Both the position numbers and the translations under genes were made by a program. Of a stretch of 64,000 nt of DNA, positions 23,254-31,545 are shown in pieces (within the stretch, counting starts at the first letter, position 1; every line of letters begins with the position of its first letter). The stretch comes from Saprospiraceae bacterium. Its GTDB lineage: Bacteria > Bacteroidota > Bacteroidia > Chitinophagales > Saprospiraceae. Location: assembly GCA_020627535.1 (NCBI GenBank), contig JAHDGU010000004.1:186001-250000 (forward strand), in the 5' to 3' direction. The notes beneath the pieces were generated by a model, which ran no database searches, had not been told where the DNA came from, and was given only the letters and a program-made list of their open reading frames with translations.

Positions 23254-23749
23254 AGTTGATCGTTGATTGTAATGCTTCTCTCATCTTCATTCGTGCCCTG
23301 TAGAGATTGACTTTAACATCCGTCGCATTCAATCCCATTATTTTTTGGATCTCCTGATTGCTATACATCATGAATTCACGCAATCGGAAGATTTCTTTTT
23401 GTTTATCCGGCAGCTGATCCATCAGCTCTGACAGGCGACTGATGATGTCTCTTTGTTCAAGGCGTTTGGAGACATTATCTGCGCTCTGCACACCCACTAC
23501 AGCATCGAGACTGCCATTTCTATTTGCCTTTGACTTCAAGATATCTAGTGCTCGATTTCTCAGGCATCTGATACACCAGGCTTCCATATTTTCTGGAGCA
23601 CCTGAAGCTTGACATCTTTCCCACAGCTTCATCAAGATGTCTTGGACCGCATCCTCTGCCTTTGCAGGAGTCTGGAGATAACTCAAGGCATAGCGAAAGA
23701 ACTTCTCCTTCCGTGAGTTGACAAACTGTGAAAAGTCTTTTGGGCTCAT
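23234..23749 (-). CDS. ECF-type RNA polymerase sigma-70 factor
   Basis: A 171-residue protein with sigma region 2 (FFRYALSYLQTPAKAEDAVQ then DILMKLWERC) and region 4 (LPDKQKEIFRLREFMMYSNQ, EIQKIMGLNATDVKVNLYRA). The length fits the ECF family. It heads a five- or six-gene minus-strand operon: sigma, anti-sigma, two DUF4252 genes, ABC ATPase, permease. A TCACTTTG element (one mismatch to TAnnTTTG) lies upstream near 23810-23820. Autoregulation is likely, as for most ECF systems, but no target motif could be identified. Confidence 0.92.
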   Translation of the reverse strand: MSPKDFSQFVNSRKEKFFRYALSYLQTPAKAEDAVQDILMKLWERCQASGAPENMEAWCIRCLRNRALDILKSKANRNGSLDAVVGVQSADNVSKRLEQRDIISRLSELMDQLPDKQKEIFRLREFMMYSNQEIQKIMGLNATDVKVNLYRARMKMREALQSTINYGVHDG

Positions 23750-23903
23750 TTCTACAAGGCAGACGATTGATATGCTGCTGCGTTACAACTGAAGATAGCG
23801 CTCTTCTTCAAAGTGACCGATTAAATCGATGAATGAAACCACAAAACTGACCAACAGACAGGATGATAGAATTTCAAAGATTCCATAACTTGCGCCCAGA
23901 ACC

Positions 23904-24989
23904 ATGAAGAAACTCATAGGATACCTCAAATCCAGCCAAGACCCACGCTGTCCCATATCTGATCTTGCGATCAAAAAGCTTGAAAAGCAAGGCTTTCATG
24001 TCATGTGCGAATCTGGCTTGGGTGATCGCATCGGCTTCAAAGCGCCTCATGAGTCTAGCCGTGACCAGATCTTGTCTGCCGCAAGTGTCATCTTCTGTGC
24101 GGATCCTCCGAGTGCGACAGAGCTTGCCAAAGCCAAGGATGATTGCATGGTTATCTCTTTTTATGCACCATTTGAACCAGGATTTGACCTAAACAGTCAC
24201 ATTGATAAGGAGAAGAGCGGCCTGCGCGTATTCTCTATGGACATGATTCCGCGCACGACACTGGCACAGAGCATGGATGTGCTGAGTAGCATGGCGAGTA
24301 TCTCTGGATATCAAGCCGTATTGCTAGCTGCACAGAAGCTGCCAAGATACTTTCCGATGCTCATGACAGCCGCGGGGACCATCAGGCCCGCACAGGTCCT
24401 GATTCTGGGCGCCGGGGTCGCAGGTCTGCAAGCCATCGCGACTGCGCGACGGCTGGGTGCCAAGGTCGAAGCCTTTGATGTGCGTGCAGCTGTCAAAGAA
24501 GAAGTACAGAGTCTTGGTGCCAAGTTCGTCGAGGTAGAGGGCTCCACAGACGACTCTGCTGCAGGAGGCTACGCCGTCGAGCAGACTGAAGACTACAAGA
24601 GACGGCAAGGTGAGGCGATCGCCAACTCCGTAGCCAAAGCTGATGTGGTGATCACGACTGCACAGCTACGAGGAAGGCGCGCACCAAGACTGATCACAGA
24701 TGAGATGCTCCAGCGCATGAAGCATGGATCTGTCGTCATCGATATGGCAAGTAGCTCAGGTGGAAACTGCGCAGGATCGCAAGACGGAGAGGAAGTGTAT
24801 AGGCATGGAGTATTGATCATCGGAGACTCTGCCTTGTATCTCAAGACCTTGCAAGATGCGAGTGATCTTCTTGCCAACAACATTGTCAACTACGTGAAGA
24901 TTTTTGACAACGGTGAATCTTTGGCATTTGACCCAGAAGATGAGATCCAGTACAAGTCCATGATATACCCCAAAGCTGAAGACAAATGA
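23904..24989 (+). CDS. pntAA: NAD(P) transhydrogenase subunit alpha, part 1
   Basis: A 361-residue protein with the N-terminal alanine-dehydrogenase-like domain (IPRTTLAQSMDVLSSMASIS, about 114-133), then the NAD-binding Rossmann motif GAGVAGLQAIATARRLGA (about 169-186) and the RQGEAIANSVAKADVVITTA stretch. It is domain I of the proton-translocating transhydrogenase, which uses the proton gradient to reduce NADP+ with NADH. The alpha subunit is split here into two genes, a common arrangement outside enterobacteria. It overlaps pntAB by 4 bp (ATGA). Confidence 0.96.
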   Translation: MKKLIGYLKSSQDPRCPISDLAIKKLEKQGFHVMCESGLGDRIGFKAPHESSRDQILSAASVIFCADPPSATELAKAKDDCMVISFYAPFEPGFDLNSHIDKEKSGLRVFSMDMIPRTTLAQSMDVLSSMASISGYQAVLLAAQKLPRYFPMLMTAAGTIRPAQVLILGAGVAGLQAIATARRLGAKVEAFDVRAAVKEEVQSLGAKFVEVEGSTDDSAAGGYAVEQTEDYKRRQGEAIANSVAKADVVITTAQLRGRRAPRLITDEMLQRMKHGSVVIDMASSSGGNCAGSQDGEEVYRHGVLIIGDSALYLKTLQDASDLLANNIVNYVKIFDNGESLAFDPEDEIQYKSMIYPKAEDK

Positions 24990-25288
24990 TCCAAGCCATC
25001 CTTGACAATCTACAGACGATCTATCTGATCATCTTCGCCATATTTCTTGGCTTTGAGTTGATCTCCAAGGTACCATCGGTACTGCACACACCGCTCATGT
25101 CCGGAGCCAATGCCATCAGTGGTATCGTGCTTGTGGGATCTATCCTGTTTTTGAGATCTTGTGCCTCGGATGATTACATCTCACTAGGCATAGGTAGTCT
25201 TGCCATGATCATGGCGGTCATCAATATCGTCGGTGGCTTTGCCGTCACCAATCGCATGCTAGGCATGTTTAAGAAAAAGAGCTCATGA
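24986..25288 (+). CDS. pntAB: NAD(P) transhydrogenase subunit alpha, part 2 (membrane)
   Basis: A 100-residue membrane protein with three or four helices: IYLIIFAIFLGFELISKV, HTPLMSGANAISGIVLVGSI and LGIGSLAMIMAVINIVGGFA then VTNRMLGMFKKK. The HTPLMSGANAISG motif is diagnostic of domain II. It overlaps both neighbours by 4 bp, so the three subunits are translationally coupled. Confidence 0.96.
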   Translation: MIQAILDNLQTIYLIIFAIFLGFELISKVPSVLHTPLMSGANAISGIVLVGSILFLRSCASDDYISLGIGSLAMIMAVINIVGGFAVTNRMLGMFKKKSS

Positions 25289-26673
25289 CGACCTTACTTA
25301 TCGTACAGACGGCATATCTGATCGGAGCGATTTGCTTCATCTTAGGACTGAGAGGATTGAGTGATCCTCGTACGGCTCGACGGGGCAATCTGATTGCGGC
25401 GCTAGGGATGGGACTGGCAATTGTAGCTTCACTCTTCTACCCTATCGCAGATGATCAGGGCAACTATCTCTGGATCTTCGGCTCATTGATCGTGGGTTCT
25501 GCGATCGGATGGTACAAGGCTGCCAAGGTCGAGATGACTGGCATGCCGCAGCTAGTTTCGATTTTCAATGGTTTGGGAGGTGGCTCGGCCATGCTCTTAG
25601 CATTCTTAGAGCTTCGCGCTCAAATGGATAGTGCCGACAAGGTGACCTTAGGTGTGATTGCCTTCACCTTATTTGTGGGTGCTGTGTCCTTCTCTGGGAG
25701 CATCCTTGCCTACCTCAAGCTCGATGGCAAGGTCCGAGACAAACATGTGATCCTGCCTGGACATGGATGGATCAATCTGATATTATTGGCAGCGTCGATA
25801 GCGCTTCTAGTCTTATTGATCATCTCCCCGAGTATCGGGATGGCACTCGCTGCTCTCGGACTCTTTTTAGTCTATGGTTTTTCCTTCGTCGCGCCGATAG
25901 GTGGCGCGGATATGCCCGTGGTCATTTCCTTACTCAACAGTGTCACTGGAATCAGCGCTGCTACAGCGGGCTTTCTCTACGGCAACCAGATCATGATTCT
26001 TGGAGGGATCCTCGTGGGTGCGAGTGGTACCATACTGACAGTCTTGATGTGTGAAGCGATGAATCGCTCCTTGCTCAATGTGATCATCGGTGGATTTGGC
26101 ACGAGTACAGCAAGCTCGGCATCTCAGTCTGATCAAGACCTTAGCGTGCAGACGGCTCAGCCCATGGACGTAGCCATCCTGCTCAACTACGCCAGTCGAG
26201 TGATCTTAGTGCCAGGCTATGGTATGGCCGTAGCACAAGCGCAGAAGTATGCCAAAGAGCTGGACGAAATGCTATCCAAGCGCGATGTCGAGATGTACTA
26301 CGGCATCCATCCAGTAGCAGGTCGCATGCCTGGACATATGAATGTCCTCCTGGCAGAAGTCGATATCTCCTATGACAAACTCTACGATCTCGACCAGTCC
26401 AATGATGCCATCGGAGAGACGGATGTGGCCCTCATTGTGGGTGCCAATGATGTCGTCAATCCAAGTGCTCTGGATGATCCTGGTAGCAGTATATATGGTA
26501 TGCCTGTCTTGGAAGTGTGGAATGCGCAGCAGGTTGTAGTCTTTAAGCGATCGATGAAACCTGGCTACGCTGGAATCCAGAATCCACTCTTCTTCAAGGA
26601 TAATACCAAGATGCTCTTCGGTGATGCAGCGGACTCCCTCAAAAAGATCATCGATGAGCTTAAGAATCTCTAG
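25285..26673 (+). CDS. pntB: NAD(P) transhydrogenase subunit beta
   Basis: A 462-residue protein with about nine membrane helices in the first 265 residues, including FNGLGGGSAMLLAFLELRAQ and the conserved GADMPVVISLLNSVTGISAA then TAGFLYGNQIMILGGILVGA. The C-terminal NADP-binding domain III follows (VILVPGYGMAVAQAQ, IHPVAGRMPGHMNVLLAEVD, ALIVGANDVVNPSAL, FKRSMKPGYAGIQNPLF). Complete relative to the family. Last of the coupled pnt cluster; the next gene starts 16 bp downstream. Confidence 0.97.
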   Translation: MTTLLIVQTAYLIGAICFILGLRGLSDPRTARRGNLIAALGMGLAIVASLFYPIADDQGNYLWIFGSLIVGSAIGWYKAAKVEMTGMPQLVSIFNGLGGGSAMLLAFLELRAQMDSADKVTLGVIAFTLFVGAVSFSGSILAYLKLDGKVRDKHVILPGHGWINLILLAASIALLVLLIISPSIGMALAALGLFLVYGFSFVAPIGGADMPVVISLLNSVTGISAATAGFLYGNQIMILGGILVGASGTILTVLMCEAMNRSLLNVIIGGFGTSTASSASQSDQDLSVQTAQPMDVAILLNYASRVILVPGYGMAVAQAQKYAKELDEMLSKRDVEMYYGIHPVAGRMPGHMNVLLAEVDISYDKLYDLDQSNDAIGETDVALIVGANDVVNPSALDDPGSSIYGMPVLEVWNAQQVVVFKRSMKPGYAGIQNPLFFKDNTKMLFGDAADSLKKIIDELKNL

Positions 26674-26688
26674 ATCGCTTTCGCGAAA

Positions 26689-27276
26689 ATGAACTCTAGC
26701 TGGAAAAAACACCTCACGGAGCTATTCATGGTCACTCTAGGCGTCCTCTTGGCATTTGCCTTGAGCGCTTGGTGGCAAAACCGACAAGAGAAACAAAGAA
26801 TACACACGGATCTCGATAACATTCACCAAGAACTACAGCACAACTATGATGCATTGTTGTCGGCCTATGTCCATCATCAGAAAATCATCTATGAAATAGA
26901 TAGCTGCCCCGCTCAGCTTGTGATGCAACTTCGCCCTCCTCGTACAGTAGACCTCGCCTGGCAATCCAGTGATCAGAGCCAGCTGAGAAAGAGAATTGAT
27001 AATGATCGCTACTTGCGCCTGCTCCGCATATATCAGTACAATCAGGTGCTGAATAAACATACCACTGAGGCCTCTAGCGTCATGACCCAGATCAATGTGA
27101 TGAGTCCATATCTGATGGCAGAAACACTGCTACAATCTCCATCCAAGGAGCAGCTAGATGGATTCCGATTGATACGCAGAAAGTCATGGAAACCCATATT
27201 TGAAGACTGGGTCAACTATGAGGTGGAGCAGATCTTGGAGATACGTGGGTATTTTAGGAGATATGGTGGCAACTAG
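26689..27276 (+). CDS. DUF6090-like single-pass membrane protein
   Basis: A 195-residue protein. An N-terminal helix (ELFMVTLGVLLAFALSAWWQ, then NRQEKQ) is followed by a soluble helical domain (IHTDLDNIHQELQHNYDALL). This layout, membrane helix ending in W..NR/N then charged residues and a coiled domain, is that of the DUF6090-type family, which also occurs at the right end of this window. Function unknown. The start codon overlaps a copy of the dispersed CGCTTTCGCGAAAAT 15-mer. The gene follows pntB by only 15 bp and may be co-transcribed. Confidence 0.65.
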   Translation: MNSSWKKHLTELFMVTLGVLLAFALSAWWQNRQEKQRIHTDLDNIHQELQHNYDALLSAYVHHQKIIYEIDSCPAQLVMQLRPPRTVDLAWQSSDQSQLRKRIDNDRYLRLLRIYQYNQVLNKHTTEASSVMTQINVMSPYLMAETLLQSPSKEQLDGFRLIRRKSWKPIFEDWVNYEVEQILEIRGYFRRYGGN

Positions 27277-27382
27277 CCTCTACCTCGGAGATTAACATAT
27301 AATTCACACCAGCCCATTTTGGCGAAAGCCGTCCTCCGACTATCTTGCAGCCGAAATCATTTACCACATCAAAATCTAATCA

Positions 27383-27751
27383 ATGACTCATCTAGAAAGA
27401 GCGCAAGACCTCGCCAACATGCTCAACCAAGGACAAGCTATGGAGGCCCTTGAGAAGCACTACGCTGAAAATGTCCAAGTATGGGAAATGCCTACTGGCG
27501 AACAGCGAGATGGTCGCGCTGCTCAAATCGAAGCCATGAAAGAGTGGTTTGGCAGCATCAAAGAACATCATGGAGGTGGTTGCACTGCAGTCACGGCCAA
27601 TGAAGAAGCGCAGACAACTTGTATCGAAAGCTGGACTGACATCACCATGCAAAATGGCCACCGAATGAAAATGTCTGAAATTGGTATCCAAAAATGGAAA
27701 GACGGTAAGATCGTAGAAGAGAAATTCTACTACAACATGCCTGGCCATTAA
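27383..27751 (+). CDS. SnoaL-like / NTF2-fold protein
   Basis: A 122-residue protein with the SnoaL-like pattern: AQDLANMLNQGQAMEALEKH at the start, YAENVQVWEMPTGEQRDGRA (strand and pocket), then IQKWKDGKIVEEKFYYN at the end. Such cone-shaped alpha+beta proteins bind small ligands, or in some cases act as isomerases or cyclases; no catalytic residues can be assigned here. Monocistronic, with TATCTTGC about 37 bp upstream of the start (one mismatch to TAnnTTTG) and TTTG 19 bp further up. Confidence 0.78.
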   Translation: MTHLERAQDLANMLNQGQAMEALEKHYAENVQVWEMPTGEQRDGRAAQIEAMKEWFGSIKEHHGGGCTAVTANEEAQTTCIESWTDITMQNGHRMKMSEIGIQKWKDGKIVEEKFYYNMPGH

Positions 27752-27778
27752 ATGGTCTAGAGCGAGTAGAGGATGAGA

Positions 27779-28675
27779 TCAAGAGTAACCAAATCGGCGA
27801 AGCTTGGTCTCATCATCTCTCCATCCATCTCTCACCTTCACGTAGAGCTGCAAGAAGATCTGATGACCTAGAAATTCCTGTATGCTCTCTCTAGAGGCAA
27901 TACCCAGTTTCTTGATGGCTTGCCCTCCTTTGCCGATGATGATGGCCTTCTGAGTCTTGCGATTGACGTAGATAATCGCCTCTATCCTTGTAAACTGCTT
28001 GCCGTCTTTTTCTTCTTGCTTGAAGTTTTCGATGACGACCTGACACGAGTATGGTACTTCTTTAGAATACTGCTCCAAGATCTTCTCGCGGATCATCTCC
28101 GAGATGAAAAATCTCATGGGCCGATCACTCAGCTCATCCTTCGGAAAATATGGCGGACTCTCCGGGAGACACTCAATAATATCTTCATGGACGTCTGAGA
28201 CTCCATCTTCATGCAGTGCTGAGATGAGCTGTACCTTGTCAAAGTCAAATACCTCAGACCATGCCTGATGAAGCTGCTCAGCTTGTCCTTCCTTTGCTTG
28301 ATCAACCTTGTTGATGAGCAGATGGATGGGTACATCCTTGAGCTTGCGCATCTTGCCCTCGAGCTGATCGTCTAGACCTGGATCCTCGTAGATGTCTACC
28401 ATGAGCAGGAGTAGATCTGCATCTTCAAATACGCTGAAGGCCCAGCGATTCATCACCTTCTGCATGTTGTACTTGGGTTCTGTAATGATCCCAGGAGTAT
28501 CGGAGAAGACAATCTGATAGTCGTCCTCATTGTAGATGCCAAAAATCCGATGGCGTGTAGTCTGCGGCTTGCTCGTAGCGATGACGAGTCGCTCTCCCAT
28601 GAGTGCATTGAGCAAGGTAGACTTGCCCACATTGGGTCTCCCGAGGATATTCACAAATCCTGCTCGATGACTCAT
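27779..28675 (-). CDS. era: GTPase Era
   Basis: A 298-residue protein, the usual Era length. G1 GRPNVGKST (12-20), G2 region SKPQTTRHRI, G3 DTPG (59-62), G4 NKVD (about 121-124) and a C-terminal KH RNA-binding domain with IIGKGGQAIKKLG. Era binds the 3' end of 16S rRNA and helps small-subunit maturation. It is coupled to the upstream gene by a 4-bp overlap (28672-28675). Confidence 0.97.
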   Translation of the reverse strand: MSHRAGFVNILGRPNVGKSTLLNALMGERLVIATSKPQTTRHRIFGIYNEDDYQIVFSDTPGIITEPKYNMQKVMNRWAFSVFEDADLLLLMVDIYEDPGLDDQLEGKMRKLKDVPIHLLINKVDQAKEGQAEQLHQAWSEVFDFDKVQLISALHEDGVSDVHEDIIECLPESPPYFPKDELSDRPMRFFISEMIREKILEQYSKEVPYSCQVVIENFKQEEKDGKQFTRIEAIIYVNRKTQKAIIIGKGGQAIKKLGIASRESIQEFLGHQIFLQLYVKVRDGWRDDETKLRRFGYS

Positions 28676-29286
28676 CCGATACGAGTGATTTGATTATCGA
28701 GTCGCTGTTCGATCTCCTTCATGAGATTCATCGGCTTATATCGTCGCCAGTTGATATCGTCTAGCTGCTCGCCCATGCGGATGTATCTATCGATATATAT
28801 TGACTCCATCTCCTGTTTGACATGTGGATGCGGACTCAGCAGGCAGACGAAGCCATTTTCTTCTGCAACCTCCTCATACCACTCAGCATAGTAGTCGTCT
28901 TCGTCGGCATGGAAGTTCATCACGTTTTCTGCAATCAAGACGTACTTGCTGATCTCTGATGTCATCAGGGTATCAATCACATTGCGCTTGAGATGCATGA
29001 TATCATTGTGGATGCAATCGTTCCACTCGCCGATCAGCTCTATGATGGCATATGATGCATCATAGTCGACATAGAGGATCTTCGCATACAGCGTCGGTGA
29101 GCCAAATTCATCCCACTGGGGATGGATGTAGTAATTGTACACCTTCTGATGGAAGCGAAACTCATCGTAGGTCCGCCCATAGAATGGCGAAGCCTCATCT
29201 CGCGAGGCTTGATACTCTGCAATCCAATTGAAATATGGCTCTATATCATGCACCTCACAAAGGTAGGTAGCGACCTGCTCTTGCAC
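28672..29286 (-). CDS. Conserved protein of unknown function, coupled to era
   Basis: A 204-residue protein with no signal peptide or membrane helix. It is acidic and rich in aromatic residues (FNWIAEYQASRDEASPFYGR, YDEFRFHQKVYNYYIHPQWD, YAEWYEEVAEENGFVCLLSP). I recognise no catalytic motif. It overlaps era by 4 bp, so it is probably translated with it, which suggests a role linked to ribosome assembly or cell-cycle control (weak inference). Likely restricted to Bacteroidota. Confidence 0.7.
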   Translation of the reverse strand: MQEQVATYLCEVHDIEPYFNWIAEYQASRDEASPFYGRTYDEFRFHQKVYNYYIHPQWDEFGSPTLYAKILYVDYDASYAIIELIGEWNDCIHNDIMHLKRNVIDTLMTSEISKYVLIAENVMNFHADEDDYYAEWYEEVAEENGFVCLLSPHPHVKQEMESIYIDRYIRMGEQLDDINWRRYKPMNLMKEIEQRLDNQITRIG

Positions 29287-29314
29287 TTGTCCGATGGACG
29301 ATCAGATTTGTGTA
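29281..29314 (+). promoter_or_regulatory. Candidate promoter for the NadR-like kinase gene
   Basis: TTG (29281-29283), 19 bp, then CAGATTTG (one mismatch to TAnnTTTG), about 20 bp before the ATG at 29328. Spacing fits the Bacteroidota housekeeping promoter. Confidence 0.4.
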
Positions 29315-29327
29315 ATTTCAATTACAG

Positions 29328-29846
29328 ATGGCAAAGCGCATCCTCATCACGGGTCCAGAGTGCAGTGGCAAGACTACCCTTGCCACAGAGTTGGCTAGAT
29401 TCTATGGGACTCTATGGGTGCCTGAGTACGCTCGCCGATATCTCAATAATATCGGACGCCCCTACGAGGAGCATGACCTACTTGTCATCGCCCGAAATCA
29501 GGTCAAAGAAGAGAAAGAGGCAGCGGACTCTGGTGCGCCTTTTATCATACTAGACACCTCGCTACTTGTCATTAAGATCTGGTCAGAGTACAAGTACGGA
29601 CGAGTGGATCCATGGATCCAGGAGCAGTGGGAATCAGCGGAGTACGACGTGATTCTCCTTTGCAAGCCCGACATCGAATGGGAATTTGACCCATTGAGAG
29701 AATCTCCACAGTTTCGCGATCAGCTCTATCAAGCCTACAAGAAGTATCTCAATGATGGCTTGCGCAAGCACAAGGTGATCACTGGACAAGCCAATGCGCG
29801 ACTCGAAAAAGCCGTGAAGTATGTACAGAATACCTTGATGGGCTAG
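29328..29846 (+). CDS. NadR-type ATPase / nicotinamide-nucleotide kinase-like protein
   Basis: A 172-residue P-loop protein: Walker A GPECSGKTTLA (about 8-18), a lid-like VPEYARRYLNNIGRPYEEHD, DTSLLVIKIWSEYKYGR, and a D...PQFRDQLYQAYKKYL segment. This is the AAA_28/NadR ribosylnicotinamide-kinase fold without the NMN adenylyltransferase or repressor domains. A role phosphorylating nicotinamide riboside in NAD salvage is plausible but not provable from sequence alone. Confidence 0.8.
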   Translation: MAKRILITGPECSGKTTLATELARFYGTLWVPEYARRYLNNIGRPYEEHDLLVIARNQVKEEKEAADSGAPFIILDTSLLVIKIWSEYKYGRVDPWIQEQWESAEYDVILLCKPDIEWEFDPLRESPQFRDQLYQAYKKYLNDGLRKHKVITGQANARLEKAVKYVQNTLMG

Positions 29847-29863
29847 GTCTTAAGATGACTTTA

Positions 29864-30166
29864 ACCCAATTCGTGCATTAGGAATTCTTTGAAACCTCTT
29901 CTTTGATGTAAGCAGCTGATATGGAATGGTTTGTCTAGGCGAAGATCACACTTTGGTTTGTAACATCTTCTTACAGTGACTGATCCTCTTCCAAGCGAAA
30001 AATCTTGTGGAAGAAGTTCCTTTGTCTGGTCTTCGCGTCTAGCGCATTTCTGCTTCATAATCAGGCACTTACCCTTCTCGCCATAGCTCACTATGCCTTG
30101 TCGACCAATTACCTGATTCTTCTGCATAAATCCACTATCCATCGAAGCCTAATGCACAAATTGGGT
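29864..30166. mobile_element. 303-bp MITE-like element with terminal inverted repeats
   Basis: The left end ACCCAATTCGTGCATTAGG and the complement of the right end ACCCAATTTGTGCATTAGG differ at one position. Both are flanked by TTTA (29860-29863 and 30167-30170), which looks like a 4-bp target-site duplication. A 93-codon frame on the minus strand resembles no transposase I know. A diverged relative starts at 55318 (same first bases, about 70 percent identity by eye over 140 bp), also preceded by TTTA. It fits a non-autonomous transposable element or the remnant of an insertion sequence. Confidence 0.65.
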
Positions 30167-30217
30167 TTTATGAAATCATTTCATGGCTCCGGTCGTTGAA
30201 TAGCCGAATATTGTGCT

Positions 30218-31492
30218 ATGAAGAGACTCGCGATCTTACTGCTCCTTTTGGCGACAGCCTATTTGCCTGTAAAGGCCTCCTACCTGCTCATCTACATGGA
30301 TGAGACACAATCCGAACACCTCAAGGCATATGGAATCACCTACTGGGTTCTTGAAGCAGGCGCGGAAACTTGGTGGCTGCTCAACTATCGAGGTGGCTCT
30401 TTTGCGATAGAGTACCTGCCTGAAATCGAAAAAGAGTGCAAAACACGAGGTGTATCCTATGAGGTCATCGCCGATGGTCAGTTCAATGCAATCCTAGAAG
30501 AGATCGGCAGGCCAGATCGCAATATGGAGGGCATCAAGCTGGAAAAAGCACCGAAGATCGCGGTCTACTCCCCAGATGTGAATGCTCGGGGAGAGAAAAT
30601 ACAGCCCTGGGATGACGCCGTGACTTTGGCGCTGACCTATGCGGAGATTCCTTACGAGACGGTGTATGATCGAGAGGTCCTTAGCGATGAACTAGCACTC
30701 TATGATTGGCTGCACTTGCATCATGAAGACTTTACCGGTCAGTATGGTAAGTTCTACCGGAGCTTTGGCACTCAAGCCTGGTATAGAGAGAACCAAAAAG
30801 CCATGGAGGCGCTTGCCACAGAGCTAGGCTTTGAAAAGGTCTCACAGCTCAAGCTGGCTGTCGCCAAAAAGATTAAAGACTATGTCGGTGGCGGCGGATT
30901 TATGTTTGCCATGTGCTCCGCGACGGATAGTTATGATATTGCGCTCGCTGCTGAGGGCTTGGATATATGTGCTCCGATGTTTGACGGAGACGCTCAAGAT
31001 ATATCAGCCCCTAAGAAGCTGGATTTTTCCAAGACGCTGGCTTTCAAGGAGTTTGACCTCGTACAGGATCCGATGGTCTACGAGTTTAGCAATATCGACC
31101 GGCAAGGCCAAGGAATCGCGCCAGATCAAGATTACTTTACACTCTTTGACTTCAGTGCCAAGTGGGATCCTGTGCCGACGATGTTGACACAAAATCATAC
31201 GCGGACTGTCAAAGGATTTATGGGACAGACGACAGCATTTAAGCGTGGACTGATCAAGTCAGAGGTACTCATCCTGGGCGAGAACAAAGCCATCAATGAG
31301 GCACGCTACATCCATGGCAAACATGGCTATGGGACGTGGACTTGGTACGGCGGTCACGATCCCGAAGACTACCGTCACTTTATCAAAGATCCAGATACGG
31401 ACCTTACTCTTCATCCGCAGAGCCCGGGCTACAGACTTATCCTCAACAATGTCCTATTTCCCGCGGCTAAAAAGAAGAAGCGCAAGACCTAG
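30218..31492 (+). CDS. Conserved secreted Bacteroidota protein (often labelled asparagine synthetase B)
   Basis: A 424-residue protein with signal peptide MKRLAILLLLLATAYLPVKA. Typical segments: YLLIYMDETQSEHLKAYGIT, VLEAGAETWWLLNYRGGSF and VGGGGFMFAMCSATDSYDIA. The C-terminus is lysine-rich (AAKKKKRKT). I recall such proteins carrying the database label asparagine synthetase B, but no glutaminase or ATP-pyrophosphatase motif is present and it is exported, so that label is not supported. The middle part (PKIAVYSPDVNARG...DDAVTLALTYAEIPYETVYD) resembles a class-I glutamine-amidotransferase-like fold. Function unknown. Confidence 0.75.
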   Translation: MKRLAILLLLLATAYLPVKASYLLIYMDETQSEHLKAYGITYWVLEAGAETWWLLNYRGGSFAIEYLPEIEKECKTRGVSYEVIADGQFNAILEEIGRPDRNMEGIKLEKAPKIAVYSPDVNARGEKIQPWDDAVTLALTYAEIPYETVYDREVLSDELALYDWLHLHHEDFTGQYGKFYRSFGTQAWYRENQKAMEALATELGFEKVSQLKLAVAKKIKDYVGGGGFMFAMCSATDSYDIALAAEGLDICAPMFDGDAQDISAPKKLDFSKTLAFKEFDLVQDPMVYEFSNIDRQGQGIAPDQDYFTLFDFSAKWDPVPTMLTQNHTRTVKGFMGQTTAFKRGLIKSEVLILGENKAINEARYIHGKHGYGTWTWYGGHDPEDYRHFIKDPDTDLTLHPQSPGYRLILNNVLFPAAKKKKRKT

Positions 31493-31512
31493 ACGAAGCT
31501 GAGGCTGAGACA

Positions 31513-31520
31513 TATCTTTG
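31513..31520 (+). promoter_or_regulatory. Bacteroidota -7 promoter element for fabH
   Basis: TATCTTTG is a perfect TAnnTTTG element, 25 bp upstream of the fabH ATG. No convincing -33 TTTG was found at the right spacing. Confidence 0.45.
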
Positions 31521-31545
31521 CCGCTGTAAAATCAAATCACCCTTT

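Noticed and set aside
29861-30142. 93-codon minus-strand frame inside the 303-bp element as a gene
   Set aside because: The frame is not kept in the second copy (it has stops) and resembles no known family; better explained as part of a repeat element.
30218-31492. Asparagine synthetase assignment
   Set aside because: Signal peptide present and no glutaminase or ATP-pyrophosphatase motif; label kept only as a remark.
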